64,000 nucleotides of DNA from NCBI GenBank assembly GCA_032173965.1, contig CM063283.1, positions 110,679,108 through 110,743,107 of the forward strand, given 5' to 3'. Position 1 is the first letter of the stretch, and the number at the start of each line of letters is the position of its first letter. Shown here in pieces: positions 27,901 to 42,200 of the stretch. This DNA comes from Sitta carolinensis (lineage: Eukaryota; Chordata; Aves; Passeriformes; Sittidae). Below the pieces are notes generated by a model, which was not told the DNA's origin, did no database searches, and saw only the letters and a program-made list of their open reading frames with translations. Both the position numbers and the translations under genes were made by a program.

Positions 27901-30900
27901 AAAAAAGAGTCAATCTCTCATATTTGCACACAAAAGTAGCAACTATGATTTGAAAATATGTATTTAGTACGATATAACAATTTTCCTACTGCAATAAACC
28001 AGTAAGAATCAACCTTTTCTTCAGAAAACTACCAGAAAGTAAAAATTCAAAACAGGAATAAATTTAATATATAACATTTCTTGCTTGTGGAGACACATAG
28101 GTGTTCCTTGTACCTCTGTGTAAATAAACTGAAGGACTCACCCCAGCTGGATTTTGCCTGTGGCAGAACAAGTCCTATTTGATCAGCATCAGGACTGAGA
28201 CTGAAATGCACTTTTGATGTTTAATTTTTGCTTCTCTACACCAGCTTCAGTCCACACCTGTGCTCCCTTACAGCAAGGGTGCTGAGGTTGATATTTCTGC
28301 CCCTGGTGTGAGAAATCAGACACATGTGGGTGACATCAGACACGCTGCAGGAGTCAGGGGCTCCAGCTGCCAGGGACACACATCCCCTGTGCTGCCACCA
28401 CCCCCTGAGCTGGATGATCTGCTCTCCTAAGGGCCCTCCAGGACAGAACAATTCCAAGTTTCCACACTGCTGTCACCCTGTGTAAGTGTCATTTGCCCAC
28501 AGAACTGGAAACCTTGTGCAAATCTAAACCCAGAGCCAGTGTGGGTAAGGATGACAAGCACTCTTCCAAGGAAAAAGATGATTGAGTCCATCCTGAATCT
28601 CTCAGCCTGTGGTCAAGCACATGTCAAAGGTTGTTCTTCTTAAAACCCAAACCACAGCTGCCTGGATCACATCATACAGTGATATCTGCAATTGAAATCT
28701 TAAAGGAAAATGGCAAAATTCAACATACTTTTCAAGTATCTTCAAATAAAAGAGGCAGAACTGTTATACTTCCAAAATTAAATCACAAAACATTAAAACT
28801 GGAGGAGTTCTGTGCTTGGAAGGCATGGCTGGCAGATCCGAGTGACACATTTCAGAAAAATATTTGCAAGACTAAATCCAAGTACACACACCAGAGCAGA
28901 ACACATCAGAAGAAACAATCAGCATGAAGCAAATTATGCATGACATCAAATTCAGCTGAGTTCTCCATCACAGGTAACTGAAGGAAAGGAACAAATGTCA
29001 TCCAGTTCTTCCCCCAAGTGCTTTCCCAGCCTTGCAAAGAGAAAGTGAGACCAGGGCAGGGATATGTTCTAGAGAAGTATCCAAAAGCACCTCTTCAAAA
29101 TAGCAAACACTCAAGGGAAAAAATCAACATGCAGGGAAGGAAGAGACTTCAAAATAATGGGCAACCTCTAAAGGTGTTGGCTCTTTTGGAAAATAGGACA
29201 GACAGTCTAGTTTTCCCCAAAAGCACAGAAGTAATTTAAACTTATATCCAGCCATTATGCCCTAAATAAAAAGCCAAGAAATGGGTCTCTTTCAAGATTA
29301 AAATTTTACAAGAGATACCAGCTGTTTCACTAGTAGAGCAACCTAAAGGCCCAGACAGACAGAAAATGTCTAGAACTGGGTAATTTACATAAACAGCTGG
29401 ATCTCAGTTATGGTTCACCTCTAATCATGCAGCCCTTTGGACTTTGCCACTCTGCTATGCTAATTACAGCTTTGTTTAAAATTTAGTCTCTCTTCCCAAT
29501 CCTTCCAGAAAACATTTCAACCACATAAACACTAAAATGTGTTACTTTATCACCATGACAAACCATTGCCTAAGATTGCTAGAAATCAAATATTACAAAC
29601 ATACATTCCAGAGGAGAGTCTCAGTTTTTATGTAAAAAGGGGAGGCTGAAAAACAAGAAGAAAACCATTTCACAGTATGGAAGAGTGTGAGGGTAGCAAC
29701 AGAGAAATGAGCAGGAAGATTTTGAAGCAAATGCAACATCTGAAATTCAATTGTTTTAATGATTGCCAACCTTTATGTTTATATTTGTGTACTCTACACT
29801 ATGTACTAATAGTCTGGAGACAAATAAAGGTAGTCATTTTTACCTCCTAATCATATTTGGTATCTGATTATTAACACCACTTGAGTCAGAAAACTGTTAA
29901 CTTCAAAGATTAGCTCTGCCTCAGAGTAAATATTAATATAATTTCTCATTTGGTAATTTTATTTACTCTGAGAAATGTGAAAAGCTGTTACTGAACTGCC
30001 TCTATTTACATCTGTATTGCAGATTTACTATGTTCCTGCAGGGGAAAAAGGTGTATTTCCAAAAGTGTCACACACTTTGTAGTACTCAAGAAATTCTCCT
30101 TTTTTTTTGTTGTTTGTATACAGTTTTGGGAGGAAAAAAGTATGGGTTTTTTTTAAGAGAGAAATATCTTACATCTCCTTAGTGTGTGATAAAAACTGTC
30201 ACTTGAATTTACAGAAACATCTGCACTGAACTAAGTTTTAGTGGTTTCCAGGGTACAAAAAGAAAATCCCAATTTCCAATGCATTATATGTACATATTCA
30301 GCGAAAGGGGCCTTAGAGGGGGCTGAGATGCTCTGGGAATTGCTGTCACTGGAGGTTTTCAAGACCCAAGGAGGATAAACCCCTGAGCAGCCTGGGCTGA
30401 ACTTACTAAAGTGTCAGCTTTGAGCCAGAGGCTCCTGAGGTCCCTTCCAGCCTGGGCCTCTCCATCATCCAGTGACATAATAACCTACAAAAAACTCAGT
30501 TTTATCCATTGCAGAACTCCATGTGTAAAATCACACAGAACACCACCAGCAGCTCCCCAGCCTCAAGTTGTGGTTCTAGGGATAAAGCCCAGGGGTACTC
30601 TATGTTTACACTATTAACTATGCCAGCTTTGACAGTAAAGAAAATACATCCTTTGCTGTTAAATGACCACTGGACCAATTTAACTAGAATGCTTTAGTTT
30701 GTACTTAATTTAAACAACCTTAGAGAACAATGACCTAGTTCTGCAAGAATGAAATTCAATTAAAACCAACTCTCTACTCTGCAACATGACTGGTATATAT
30801 TGCCCTCTTAAGGCACTGGCTTTGTGCCTCCAGTGGCATTTCATTTTAAGGTTTTGAAATTAAAACCATGAAGCAGTAATGCAGATCAAGTTACAGGAGA

Positions 30901-33900
30901 AATGTGGAATGAGGAAAAGGCAGAAGGAAAAAGAACCTGAACAGTGTAAGAAAAGAAAAAACCTGAAGTTTGTTTAAAATCACACTGTGTAGACCTGCAT
31001 ACATGTTTCTTCTATAGTATTTATGTTCTGATACATGTTCACAGGTTGCTGTCTACATTTCATGGAATAAAGGCAAGACCTCCATCCAAACTCTTCAGTT
31101 CCTTCCAAGTTCTTAATTTTGGAAAATGTTAGCTTTACCATACCAGAACACATCAAAACAAATTTTCTCAGATGAGTCCCTAAACAAAATGGTTTGTAAA
31201 CCACAAATCCAGGGAAAGTATCAGTAGTTGAAGTTGTAAATCAAGCTCAGCCAGTCATTCATACAAATCCTTTTATTGTGAACACAAGGCATCTTGGGTT
31301 TTTTTATGATCTGAGCTACAAATATGCCACAGGTAAAAATCTCACAGCTCTAAAAGATGAGTTTATCTCTAAGGGAAACACAGCTTGACAGGAAAAGGGC
31401 ACAGAAAAATGGTTAAAAGGCAAGAAGGAACAAGGTTCTGCTAATCAGGAGAAGAGAACACTTCTGAAAGGAGGATTTGACTCTCATGCATCCAGTTCTC
31501 CCCAAAATAAATGCAGTCTTGTATTGTAACACTTAAATTCCTTGTACCTCAACTCTTCTGCTTTGTAGCAAGATACTTTTTTTGCTAGTAAAACTTTTAT
31601 GGAATAAAGGATGACTCTTCTTCTAATTCATGTTCAAATGATGAAACATCCAAGCCAGGCATGTCCCGTCCTTTGTGCCAACAAATGGGAACAGACTGAT
31701 GAGTTAGATCAAGGTAGGAGTAAATACTAAAAAGCAAGAAATATAACACACATCATCAAATGAACCAAAATCACCCTGCTCTCTCAGTCTGTCCTTGTAA
31801 GAAAGATAATCCTCTAATCATCACACTGTGAAGTTCTGTCTAATTTTCAAAAATTAATGGCAGCACATGAGAAGGCATGGGGCTCTACAGAAAGAAAAAA
31901 AAAAGTCCTCAGCTTCAAAAGCCAGTCAAACTTTCCAAGCACTGGGGAGTGCTTTGATTTATATCATTTAAAGTACACAGCAGCATTTTAAAAAACAAGC
32001 AGATATTTAAGAGCAAATCCTACATCTCAAATATATACAAAACCACAAAATACAAATGTTCTGCCCTGATTGTTTTATTAACACCCTCTGAGGTTTATCC
32101 CAACTTGGCATCAGTCAAAGGACAAATTTTTATAGCACAATAATAGTACATAAACCAAGGGAGATATCAAGACTGAATTATTGACAATTTATGAGGAATT
32201 TTCAAAAATCTTGTGGTAGGACTCCAAATTGCAAGCATATGTACAGTTCACAAACTGAATCAGCCAGGAATACCTGTATTTGTGTAAAAAACCAGCTGTA
32301 TCACATCAACCAAATCCATTCTATTCCAACTTTTTTATAGATATTAAACCTGATCTTAATTGAAAGACATTATGAGAATTAACTTTACTACCACTGTTAA
32401 AATTACCCTGCCAAACAAGGTAAATGAGGTTTGGGGTGTTTTTTGCCAAGTAATGGCAGCAATACTTTCCAATACAAAAGTCTCTGTGTCAGGCCATGAA
32501 TTGCCCTATGTATCCATTGTATTACAAGCTGTTTGCATTAATGTCCTACTGTTTGGAACTTCATCTCACACAGCCATCACTGCAGCTCCAGTGTACATCA
32601 CTGCTCCACTGTATTCCTCAGGAGATGGCATAAAAATATGTTTCAAAAGGCTGAATTTCTGTAATCAAACTAATTCGGAATGGGAGAAAAAGAAAAATTT
32701 CCCAGTTGCAGCTTGTGCCTCTCGCTGTGTGCCAGCTCTTTCACTTAATTGCATCTCCTTCCATTCACTGCTGAACCAAAAAACATACATTGTACTGGGT
32801 GCAGAAAAGTAACAACACTAATTCAGTTTGAGAAATAGGGAGTTGGGAAAAAGAAAAGGCACATCCTGACAATTAGCGAAGCAGGAATAATTGCTGGCGT
32901 GGGCTGATAAACTGAACTGAAAGTGCTATTGACTAACCCAATCTTTTTTTCTCTGAGCTTTTAATAAGGCACATCAAATATCTAAAGAGAAGTCTGTACT
33001 TATAGTTGTATTTTAGTGAAGCATTTGACAAGGCAATGCAAAGAAAAATCATTAGGATATTGGGGATATTGTGCCAGGTTAAAAATACTACAGCAAATAA
33101 ACTGGGAACAGGGATGCTGGACACATTCTTGGTGATTTATGAATGGACCACTTCAAATTCTGAGGTTAGAAATAGTCAATTATAAAACAGCGAGTAAAAA
33201 ATAGACACCAGATGACCTTGAGAAAAAGGCACCATAATGAAAGAAGGATATTAAGCTATTAGTGAGCATCCAAAGGAGGGCTAGAAGATGGTGAAGGGTC
33301 TGGAGGGGAAGCCTTGTGAGGAGCATCTGAAGGGACTGGGGGTGTTCAGCCTGGAGCAGACAGAGGGGAGCCCCCAGTGCAGTGACAACTTGCTCATGAA
33401 GGGCAGAGCAGGGGCAGGCACTGATCTCTGCTCTGTGGTGGCAGCGTCAGGACTGAGGGAATGGCCTGGAGTTGTGTCAGGGGAGGTTTAGGTTGGGTAT
33501 TAGGAAAAGATTCTCCCCCCAGAGGGTGGTTGGGCATGGAACAGGGCTTGTTTCTTCAGTGACATTCCTTTTGTACCTGTGATCGACTGCAAACCCATTT
33601 TCAGAATTTATAAGCTGACTCCAGCACTGGACACCACAGAGGACATTGTAAAGACTGGAGCAGAAAACAAATCCTCTCTCTTCTGCCAGAGCAGACTGCA
33701 ATTTTTGTCACGGTGCCCTGGCAAAATTGGTACTCACTGAGAATTTGCTGATGGACTGATCTAGCTGTAATATCATGACCAACTGAACAGAAAGGACTAG
33801 AACAGCATCAGAATGCAGGGAATCTGTTCTGAAATAATTTCTTGATTTTTTTTGAAAAGGCTTTCAATGCAAGTACTCATCTGAATTGTAATTAGGCCAA

Positions 33901-36900
33901 ATTCAAGATTATCCAGTAATGCCTTAAAGATGCTTTTCCAAAGAAGTCTTGCAGACACAGGAATACTTCAGAGCAAATACCACAATGTCACTAATTTTTC
34001 TTTGCACCTGGATAGACTGATTGGCATGCACTAGGAAATGTTCAATGCAAGATACTCAGATGACATAAATTATATCCCTTTATCAAAATGCCCCTCAGCC
34101 ATTTTATTCAGCACTAAGAAATTCCTTGTGCTACATCATGACCATTTCCATAGGCTACACAAACATCCTCTTGGTGCCTGCAAGACACACAACCTCCCTC
34201 AGCACCACTCCCTGCATCACAACAAGTTTAGTTTGAGACTGAGATGACTTCAGGGTCAAAAGATTTGTGATAAAGCTGCTCTATTGACCTTTCTATGGGC
34301 AGGAGGCCATTCCTGCCATCTGGAGTGGTATTAAGTGATGGATCTGCAAGACACCCATTTATAAAGGTTAAGGCCAATGAAAAACAAGAAAAAACTTGTT
34401 TCTGCTGCTGTTTTACCCTTCATTCTTCCCACTAAAGGACAAACATAAAAATAGCAGAACAAGGTGGTGCTGGGGGGATTTCCCTGCATTCCACCTGAGA
34501 CTCTTTACTGTTAGGCAACAGTGACTTCAGATGCTGACTTCAGATGGAGAAGTAGGTTCACTGCACATTTCAGATTCATCATCTTCATGCTGCTTCCTTC
34601 TACACTTGGATGTAATTTGACAAAAACACCATACTGTCACTGCAAACTCCTGCCAGCTGGAATCCTGCAGTGCTACACGAGGAAGTTTGCAAACACTGAT
34701 AAGGAGAGGCAGAGACAGACAGCAGCAAAAGGTTCAACAGGCGTGGAAATTAATCTCTTTTATTTTAGTGAATGAAACGTGGAGGAGGATCCCACAAGCA
34801 CATTCTTTTCCCCTGATTTCCACTTTATTTTTAGTCCTGCTGTTCATATTTTGGCTAGCCAGCTCCCTAACCACCAGTCCATTAGTAAGGTGTGGGGAAG
34901 CACATTTTGTACATTTAAGGTGGAGTTATCCTCTGAGAGAGATTTGTTTTATCCAGCACACGCTTTATGTGGACTTCTTAGGTAGAGTATGAATGGATGC
35001 CACTCTCCTAATAAAGGTTTAGACATTAAATTCACCATAAGAGACACGTGAAGAAACAGAACAGGAAACAGCTCCCTGAAGGAGGCACCACACTATGTGA
35101 AGATCAGACCCAGGCCATGCACAGAAAGAATGAAGCTAACAGAGTGGATGTCTCACCACTTCCTTCAGAAGAAGCAGACGTCTTAGAGAAGAGTACTCTG
35201 AACAATGTTTCCTTCAGCAGACACCAGGTGCAGGAGCCTGGGGCTTGCTCCTGCCCTGGCACCCCAGCTATGCCAGAAGAGCTGGCTGTGGTAGGGAACT
35301 GGATCAGGAAATTGGCTGACAAAATAAATGCTCACTTTCTTCTTTTCCATTTTTGCCAAGTCATTTATAACCTGGATGGCTTCTCAGAGCAGTTTACCAC
35401 ATGGCCTCACAAAATGACTCTCCTTGGAGCATTGAAGTGGACACAAAATGGTACAGGTGGAAGGACCAGCTGGCAGCAGTAAGACCAGAGCAAATATTGC
35501 TCAATCTGGCTTCTCTACTGAAACCAGCAGATTTCAGCACTCTAGAGGAGAGGTGACAACAAAAAAACTTCTCAAATTTAAACACTAACTTGCCACATAT
35601 TTGTTTGGTTGTTGTATGAATGGGCAGAGGCACAATTTTACTTCCATTAACTATAGTGAGAACAAAACAGCTGGGTTTTTTAAAAACATAGGTTTTCATT
35701 TTTGTTAAATGCTCAGAGTTGTGTTGATGATTTCTCACAGGTAGTGTAGTGCTCACCCCTGTGAGCCAGGGACAGTATCCTGCCAGAAAAATGCAAGTAA
35801 CCACTGTGAAGATGGATGGAAAAAGTTTTCCTTCAGTGTAACCACGAGCAGCAGTACTCACCACATAAAAAAAGTCATGAAATACACAGACTTGTAAGGT
35901 ACACAGATTAGTAAAAGATATATATAGATTTTTTTTCCTATATTTAGGCCAGACTTTACTAAATACATGACCATAAGCTCCAGTGTACAATTCTCCAAAA
36001 CAGTATTAAATTTTGAGAATTTAGCCAACAATATTTTTCTGCTGTAACTCATTTTCTTTCCCCTTAGAGAAGATGGAGACAGAATTACCATGTTGAGCAG
36101 CTATAAAGAAACATGGTAAAATTCAGGAAAAACCCAAATTACTTAATGTTAAAAAAATAAGGGGAGTATGAAATATAACACTCTTGGTTTTATTGGCTAG
36201 CAATCTGTCAAATGAGTAAGAGAAAAAATGTTGCCATATTCTAATATTGTGGCACAGACCAGCACTGCACTTCTTTGGATGTTTCCAACGAGCATTGTTC
36301 TTGAAGACTGTCATGGATTCCTCCCTTCAGCTCTTTAATGTAATGGATTTCTCCCTTCAGCTTATTAATGTCATTGCTAGCTGTGCCATCCATGCTGGAG
36401 ATTTCCACACAGATCCTCTTCTGAGAGGTAAAACACGAGTGGACTCCGTGGAGGGGAGAAGGGGAAAAGTTGTGGCCAGACTGGAAGAGTTCTGCAGGTG
36501 AGGAAAAACATTTCCTGCTGGGTTTGGGAACAACTGCATCCATAGCTCAGAAAGCAGCCCTCCAGCTTTTGTTTTGCCACAGGGGAGAGGCTTTCCATTT
36601 TCCAGTGTGTGCTCTAGCACCTCCTCAATCCCACACATCCAGCTGGCAAGAGGTGCTTTGCATTCCCAAGACAGCAAAGTTAAATCACCATGCAAGGATT
36701 TCTACTCAGCCCAAACTACTCCATATGCTTAAAATTTACAAAGGATGACAGAGGGTGAAGAGAAGTTTATTTTGTTTTTAAATGAACCACAGAAGAGGTT
36801 TTGGTGTCTCAGTTCTCTCTCCTGCTCTATGGATAATTGTTCCAGATGTTAAGGGAACTGGAGCTTGGAGGTGTCATGGATGAATTAACATGAACAAATA

Positions 36901-39179
36901 GGAGTCCTGAACAAAGGCTTGAAAAAATTCAGGTAGTTCAGCACAGTGATATTTTTTAAGCTATGATAAGTCACCCTGCTGCTGCCAAGCCACAAGATGA
37001 TGAACTAGTCTGGCTTCTCCTGGGGCTCATATTATCTATCAGCACAGACCTCCCTGACATGTTTCAAACATTATGCTCATCATATATATTTTTTTTTCTC
37101 CTCTGTACATATTATTATGCAGCTGAACACTCTACTGCATACAGTAATTTCAGAAGAATGGACATTTTATGTCCCAAGACTAATGTCCAGCTCCTCACAT
37201 TAACCTTGCCTCACCAACTCCAGCCTGTTTTCCATACAACAGGAGCAACTGAAGTGGAACTTCCACTTGCATCCGCTCAGCCTAAAGAAGCTAAAAATAC
37301 CCGCCTGGTATGTGTTCAGTCAGCCATGGATAATGCTGGGGCCCTTATCAAAAATGACTAAATATGCTTTTCAAGGAAAAGTGACCATCATTTTTTGGAT
37401 ATAAACTGAAAAAGTGAACAGTATAAGACAACAATTTACTTCAAGGAAGATTTTTAAAGAGCTATCAGTAATATCAGTAATTATATATATAATTAAAGAT
37501 TAATTTTATAATTTCAAACTATATTTTTGTTTTTAATGCATTTCCATACATTTTAACATGAAATTAACTTCAACTTGAAGCTTTTTTCTTTCCCCAGAAA
37601 TCTGATCACTCTTCATTCTGTTATCTGTCTCTGTTCGTTCATACACAAAAAAAATATTCTCTCATCTGGAGACTACATTTGGAGCAGAAATAAGACATCA
37701 AATACCAGGAAAAATAAAAAAAACCCCAAACTCTAAGACTTAAGGACAAAAAATAAGGCCATTCCTAATATAAAAATGCCTTAAGCAAGTAAACACTTGC
37801 TACTGAGTCTCTTAGTACATTATATTCCTCACACAAACAGTGCAAATCCACCTCTAGGCAAGGTTTTCCAGTCTTTTAATAAGATTTGCAATTTCTTGAC
37901 AGCTCAATTTTTTTTCCAAAGACAGTGGGTGAATCAGGGTAAAGTATTTTTGCTTCCTCTCAAGTCAAATATTTGTATGTACTTGTAGACACCAAATGGG
38001 ATCCTCCATCTTTTCCCTTTGCTGTGTTGAGACAGATAAAAAGATTACATTTCTGTCAAAAACTATTTGTTCACTACACATCACTACACACAGTCCAGTG
38101 TAACTAGTGTGTCAAATACCAACATATGCATCTGCACGGTTCAAAGTTTCACAATTTACTAGGAAAAAGTCATCAAGTTACCAGAATCATCAATCACTGC
38201 AAATATTTATCACCATCTTTTTGAAAAGTTTAAAATGCCAACTGGTCAACTTGCCCCAAACACACACTGCACAATAACTTTTAACACATCTTAAAGTGCT
38301 TTTTGCAGCTTTACAACTGTGTTATACAATCAGCCTGTGTGAACATCCCTCAGCATTTCTGTATTTTCATGACTGTACTTTCTGTATTTTCATGACAAAG
38401 GCTTATTTAACAAGCTGCCACTACCGAGTGACTTGCAGGAACAGTCAGAAACCCCCCAGCCACACAGACCTGACCTTGCATGAGGATGGTTCAGTGAGTC
38501 CCACTCTCTGTTCCTCAGAGGCCTTGCAGAGTCCACATCTGCAACCCCAGCTACACTTCTTTTAGGCAGGTTGAAATTACTCTAATTTTTCAAGCTGATT
38601 ATTTTGCATTAGTAGCTGAAAAGATTCCATTAGGAGTTCGAAGGGAAAATCGAGGTCTCTTTGTTTAGAGTTGTGCACAAACATAAACTCTTATTGTTAG
38701 GTAAAAGTGAGACTCTAGTGGCCTCAGTCTAGTCGACCTCAAAGCAATGTTAGGAGCTGAAGGTGACACAGACACCCCTTGTTGTTGTTTGTTGTTGTTG
38801 CCTTTTGAGTAATCATGTACTTTCTTATCCCCTCCCAGCCCTGTCCTGCTCGCCTTCCCTCCCAGCTTACCTTGCAAAGTCCAGCTCCTACAATCCTGAG
38901 AGGTTCAACGTTCTCTCAGGGCACCTGAGCTGGGTTCATCCAGACAAGCTCGTCTGCAGAGGTCTGGTAAAGCCTTTCCCCAGAAATCCATATTGCCAGA
39001 TGGGGGGAGCCACCTTGTTTGGACTTTTTGGATTACAAGTCTTTTTCAGAGCCTCACCTTGTGCGAGGAATTCACCAGACTTTTGCAGCTACATGTGCTG
39101 ACATCCACATTAGAAGCAAATGCTCTTTACACAGCTTTGAACAAGTCTTCCCAGAGGGAATTTTTTAATGTCTTGGGTT

Positions 39180-39218
<39 letters not shown>

Positions 39219-42200
39219 CATTCACCCCTTATCTACCTTCCTTAAAAGAAAAAAGTCGGGGGAAAAAGCATGCTTCCACAAGCTTCATTTGAAGTATGAT
39301 TCTAGAGCAGTAATTGTTCTTTCAGATATGCAATTTAGGACAATCTTTGGATATTACAAAGACCAAACGCATTCTTTCATCTTTGTATTTATTTTTTGTT
39401 TAAGGTTTTGGTTTTTTCAGCCTTTGATCTGTAACAAAAATAAGGGCTACCCAGTAAGAATGTTTCATTTTGTTACTCTGTAAAGACTTGATTGATTTGT
39501 CCTTCTGACTCATACTATTAACACAATAGCAGGATTTAAAAAGGAAAAAAGTCACCTTAAATAAGAGATGCACTTCAACTTTCTACACAATCCTTAAGCC
39601 ATTTAACTATACTTTTCAAGAAAATAAAGAAAAAAGTATTGAAATTTTTTGCTAAGGCAGTAGATAATCACTAAAATCTACTGATGCTGGTTCTGGACTC
39701 AGCATGTACTGAACAAGGCAGTTCAAGGTTATCCCTAAATATCAAAGAAATTACCACCTGTGCTGACCAAAGTTGTCTTCTCATCTTTTCTACAATTAAG
39801 AAGGAGCTAAAAATGTAGACTTACTATTTTCTTTCCAAAGGAGAATTACTGAGAACTAGTCTGAGAATCATCAGTCCTTTTTAATACCAGGACAACTATC
39901 TCTTGGGTTAGTTAGCAGTAGGGGAAAGTCAAAAAGAAAATAAAATAATTGAACAGATTTCAAAAGGCCATTTTATCCTGTATTGTAGAAACTTGCTTAT
40001 GGTTCTAGAGTTCAGGACAGACAATTTCCTTCTCCAGACCCATATAATGAATGGTGTTTGTCTCAGCTTTCAGCTCCATCTTCAAGGTATGCAGATATAA
40101 AAGGAAGTCAGGAATTAAATACTCAAAACAGAGGCAGGATTTTCTCAAGTTCTATGAGTGTTAGGGCAGACAAAACAAACAAACCCAGCCACCCCAAATC
40201 ATCACTGTTACTGAGATATAAGCAGAGATCTACATTTTCTGGTTTGCAGACAGGGGTATGAACTATTCCAGGGGCAACCAAATGCAAATGTCCAGTGCCC
40301 AGGTAAAACTGGATGGGATTTTCTCATGCCCTATCCTTATACTTTCAAAACTCTTTCTTGGAAGCTCATGGAGGCCCCAAGAACTGAGCAGGTAGCACAG
40401 TGTGACACACAGATTCTCTAGAGCTGATATTATGATGGAAGCAGCGTGTGAATCTCAGTTTTCTCTGCCTACCAAAGCTTTCCTGTTGGTTAGTCTCTGC
40501 AGAAGAGAAATCACCTTGGCCTTCTGGATTCCCTGTGGTTTGAGAAGGACTGTAACTCCATGCTTGCCAGTTCTGCTTCCTTTACTTATTGCCACATTCT
40601 GCCTACCTAAAAGGTGGGGCAGGAAGGGCAAGCTAAAATTATATTTAAAATTAACAGCTAAGAGATGTCTCTAAGGAAAAAAAAAAACACGTATGATAAA
40701 AGTGAAGTTAAATGTCATAGTGACAATATACATCATAAAAACTATGACAAGTGTTTGTAAACATTAGAAACTTAGAAACTTTTTTTTGAGTTTTGAAATA
40801 ATTTATCTGACTCACAGTGGTAACTCCACAAGTTAATGTACAGCCTACTGCTCTTCCTCTCTCAAATGCTGGACAATCCTGAACCACTTCCTGATACTAA
40901 ATGCTCAAAATACACAGCTGTGGAGTAACTTAAGATTATTTTTAAAATAATTCAGAATTACCTTCAGAAAATTTTCAAGAGATAGTAAGACCATGCAAGT
41001 AAAAACTGTTTAAACTCTTGACATGGCAGAATTCAAAGCAGTGCTGAGGGCAGCTCACTCTCTGGAAAATCTAGGTGCATGTTTCCTCTACGACCTATTA
41101 GTTAATCTAGATTGTCTAATTATTTAAGTGTATTTTAACCTGAAATGATGTAAAGAGTTTTTTCATCTAGCTCTACTACTTCCATTATTGTAACTGCTCT
41201 AATATATGGTTTAACTCTGTTTTGCTGAGTTTGCAATATAAAAAGGGTTTACAACATGCTCCACAGAGGAAGTCCTTCCACATATCTGTATTTTAAATGT
41301 TTTAGCTTTAACTCTAGTGGAAGCCAGACAAAATGCAAGCAACTGATTAAAAAAAAGATCTTGAAGGATTCTCTTCTGTGTGGATTGCTGGACAGTGATA
41401 GCAATGTCATAGATTTCCACTGAAGGTCAGCTCATGCAAACACAAGTGATGTTTTTTGGATAAGTCTGCAAAGAGCAGGTAAAACCATGTCAGGTTTTCT
41501 ATTTGGATGCTGCTGTCCAAATGCAGATTCCTGAACTGTTGTGTCAGGATTTCAGCCCATCAGTCCTCACAAACACACAGACACACGTCTACATACAGCC
41601 TGCCTTGTAAACTCAATACTGATGAGCTCCAAAGTGAGCCTTGCTTAACTGGTTCAAAAAACTAAAGCGAAAAAAAGAAAATGGGAAATAAAAGCATGCC
41701 AGACTTGCACCCATCCCCAAGAACAGATACAGGTTATCATTTTCATGGCTATATAAAAACAATATAAGAGAAAAATGTTTGTAACTTTCTTCATAAAGAA
41801 AAGCAAAGTTTCACTTTGGGGCACCTTGACCCATCTGATGTTCTAGCAAAACAAGGGTTTAGGTAACATTCCAGCAAGCACAGCTTCACTAAGGGCTGCC
41901 TACATAGGATTTGCAAGTGCAGCCAGTAGTGGCAAGAGTTTGGCTGCTCCCCAAGTAAATTTCTTTTCCTCCCACTCCAGAAACTTCTTGTTACACTATA
42001 CACTGAGGAATACTACACAGTGTGAGTGCAACAGCCTCCTAAACAAAACCCAGCTACACCATCAACCGGGTTTTTTTAACTCCAGTAGTATTTTATACTG
42101 TCATAGCCAAGGAACTAAAGACACTTTCCTGGAACCCATTTGCCAAGCTGCACAGCTCATGTGTCACAGAAAGGTTAAAGCTACAGAAAAGTAAAGAGAA

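Noticed and set aside
32360..32812. 150-codon plus-strand frame in intron 1
   Set aside because: No family resemblance, and codon use looks like AT-rich intron.
35394..35990. 198-codon minus-strand frame in PDXK intron 1
   Set aside because: No recognisable domain, a Cys/Phe-rich translation, and no ATG-centred or splice support; likely chance.
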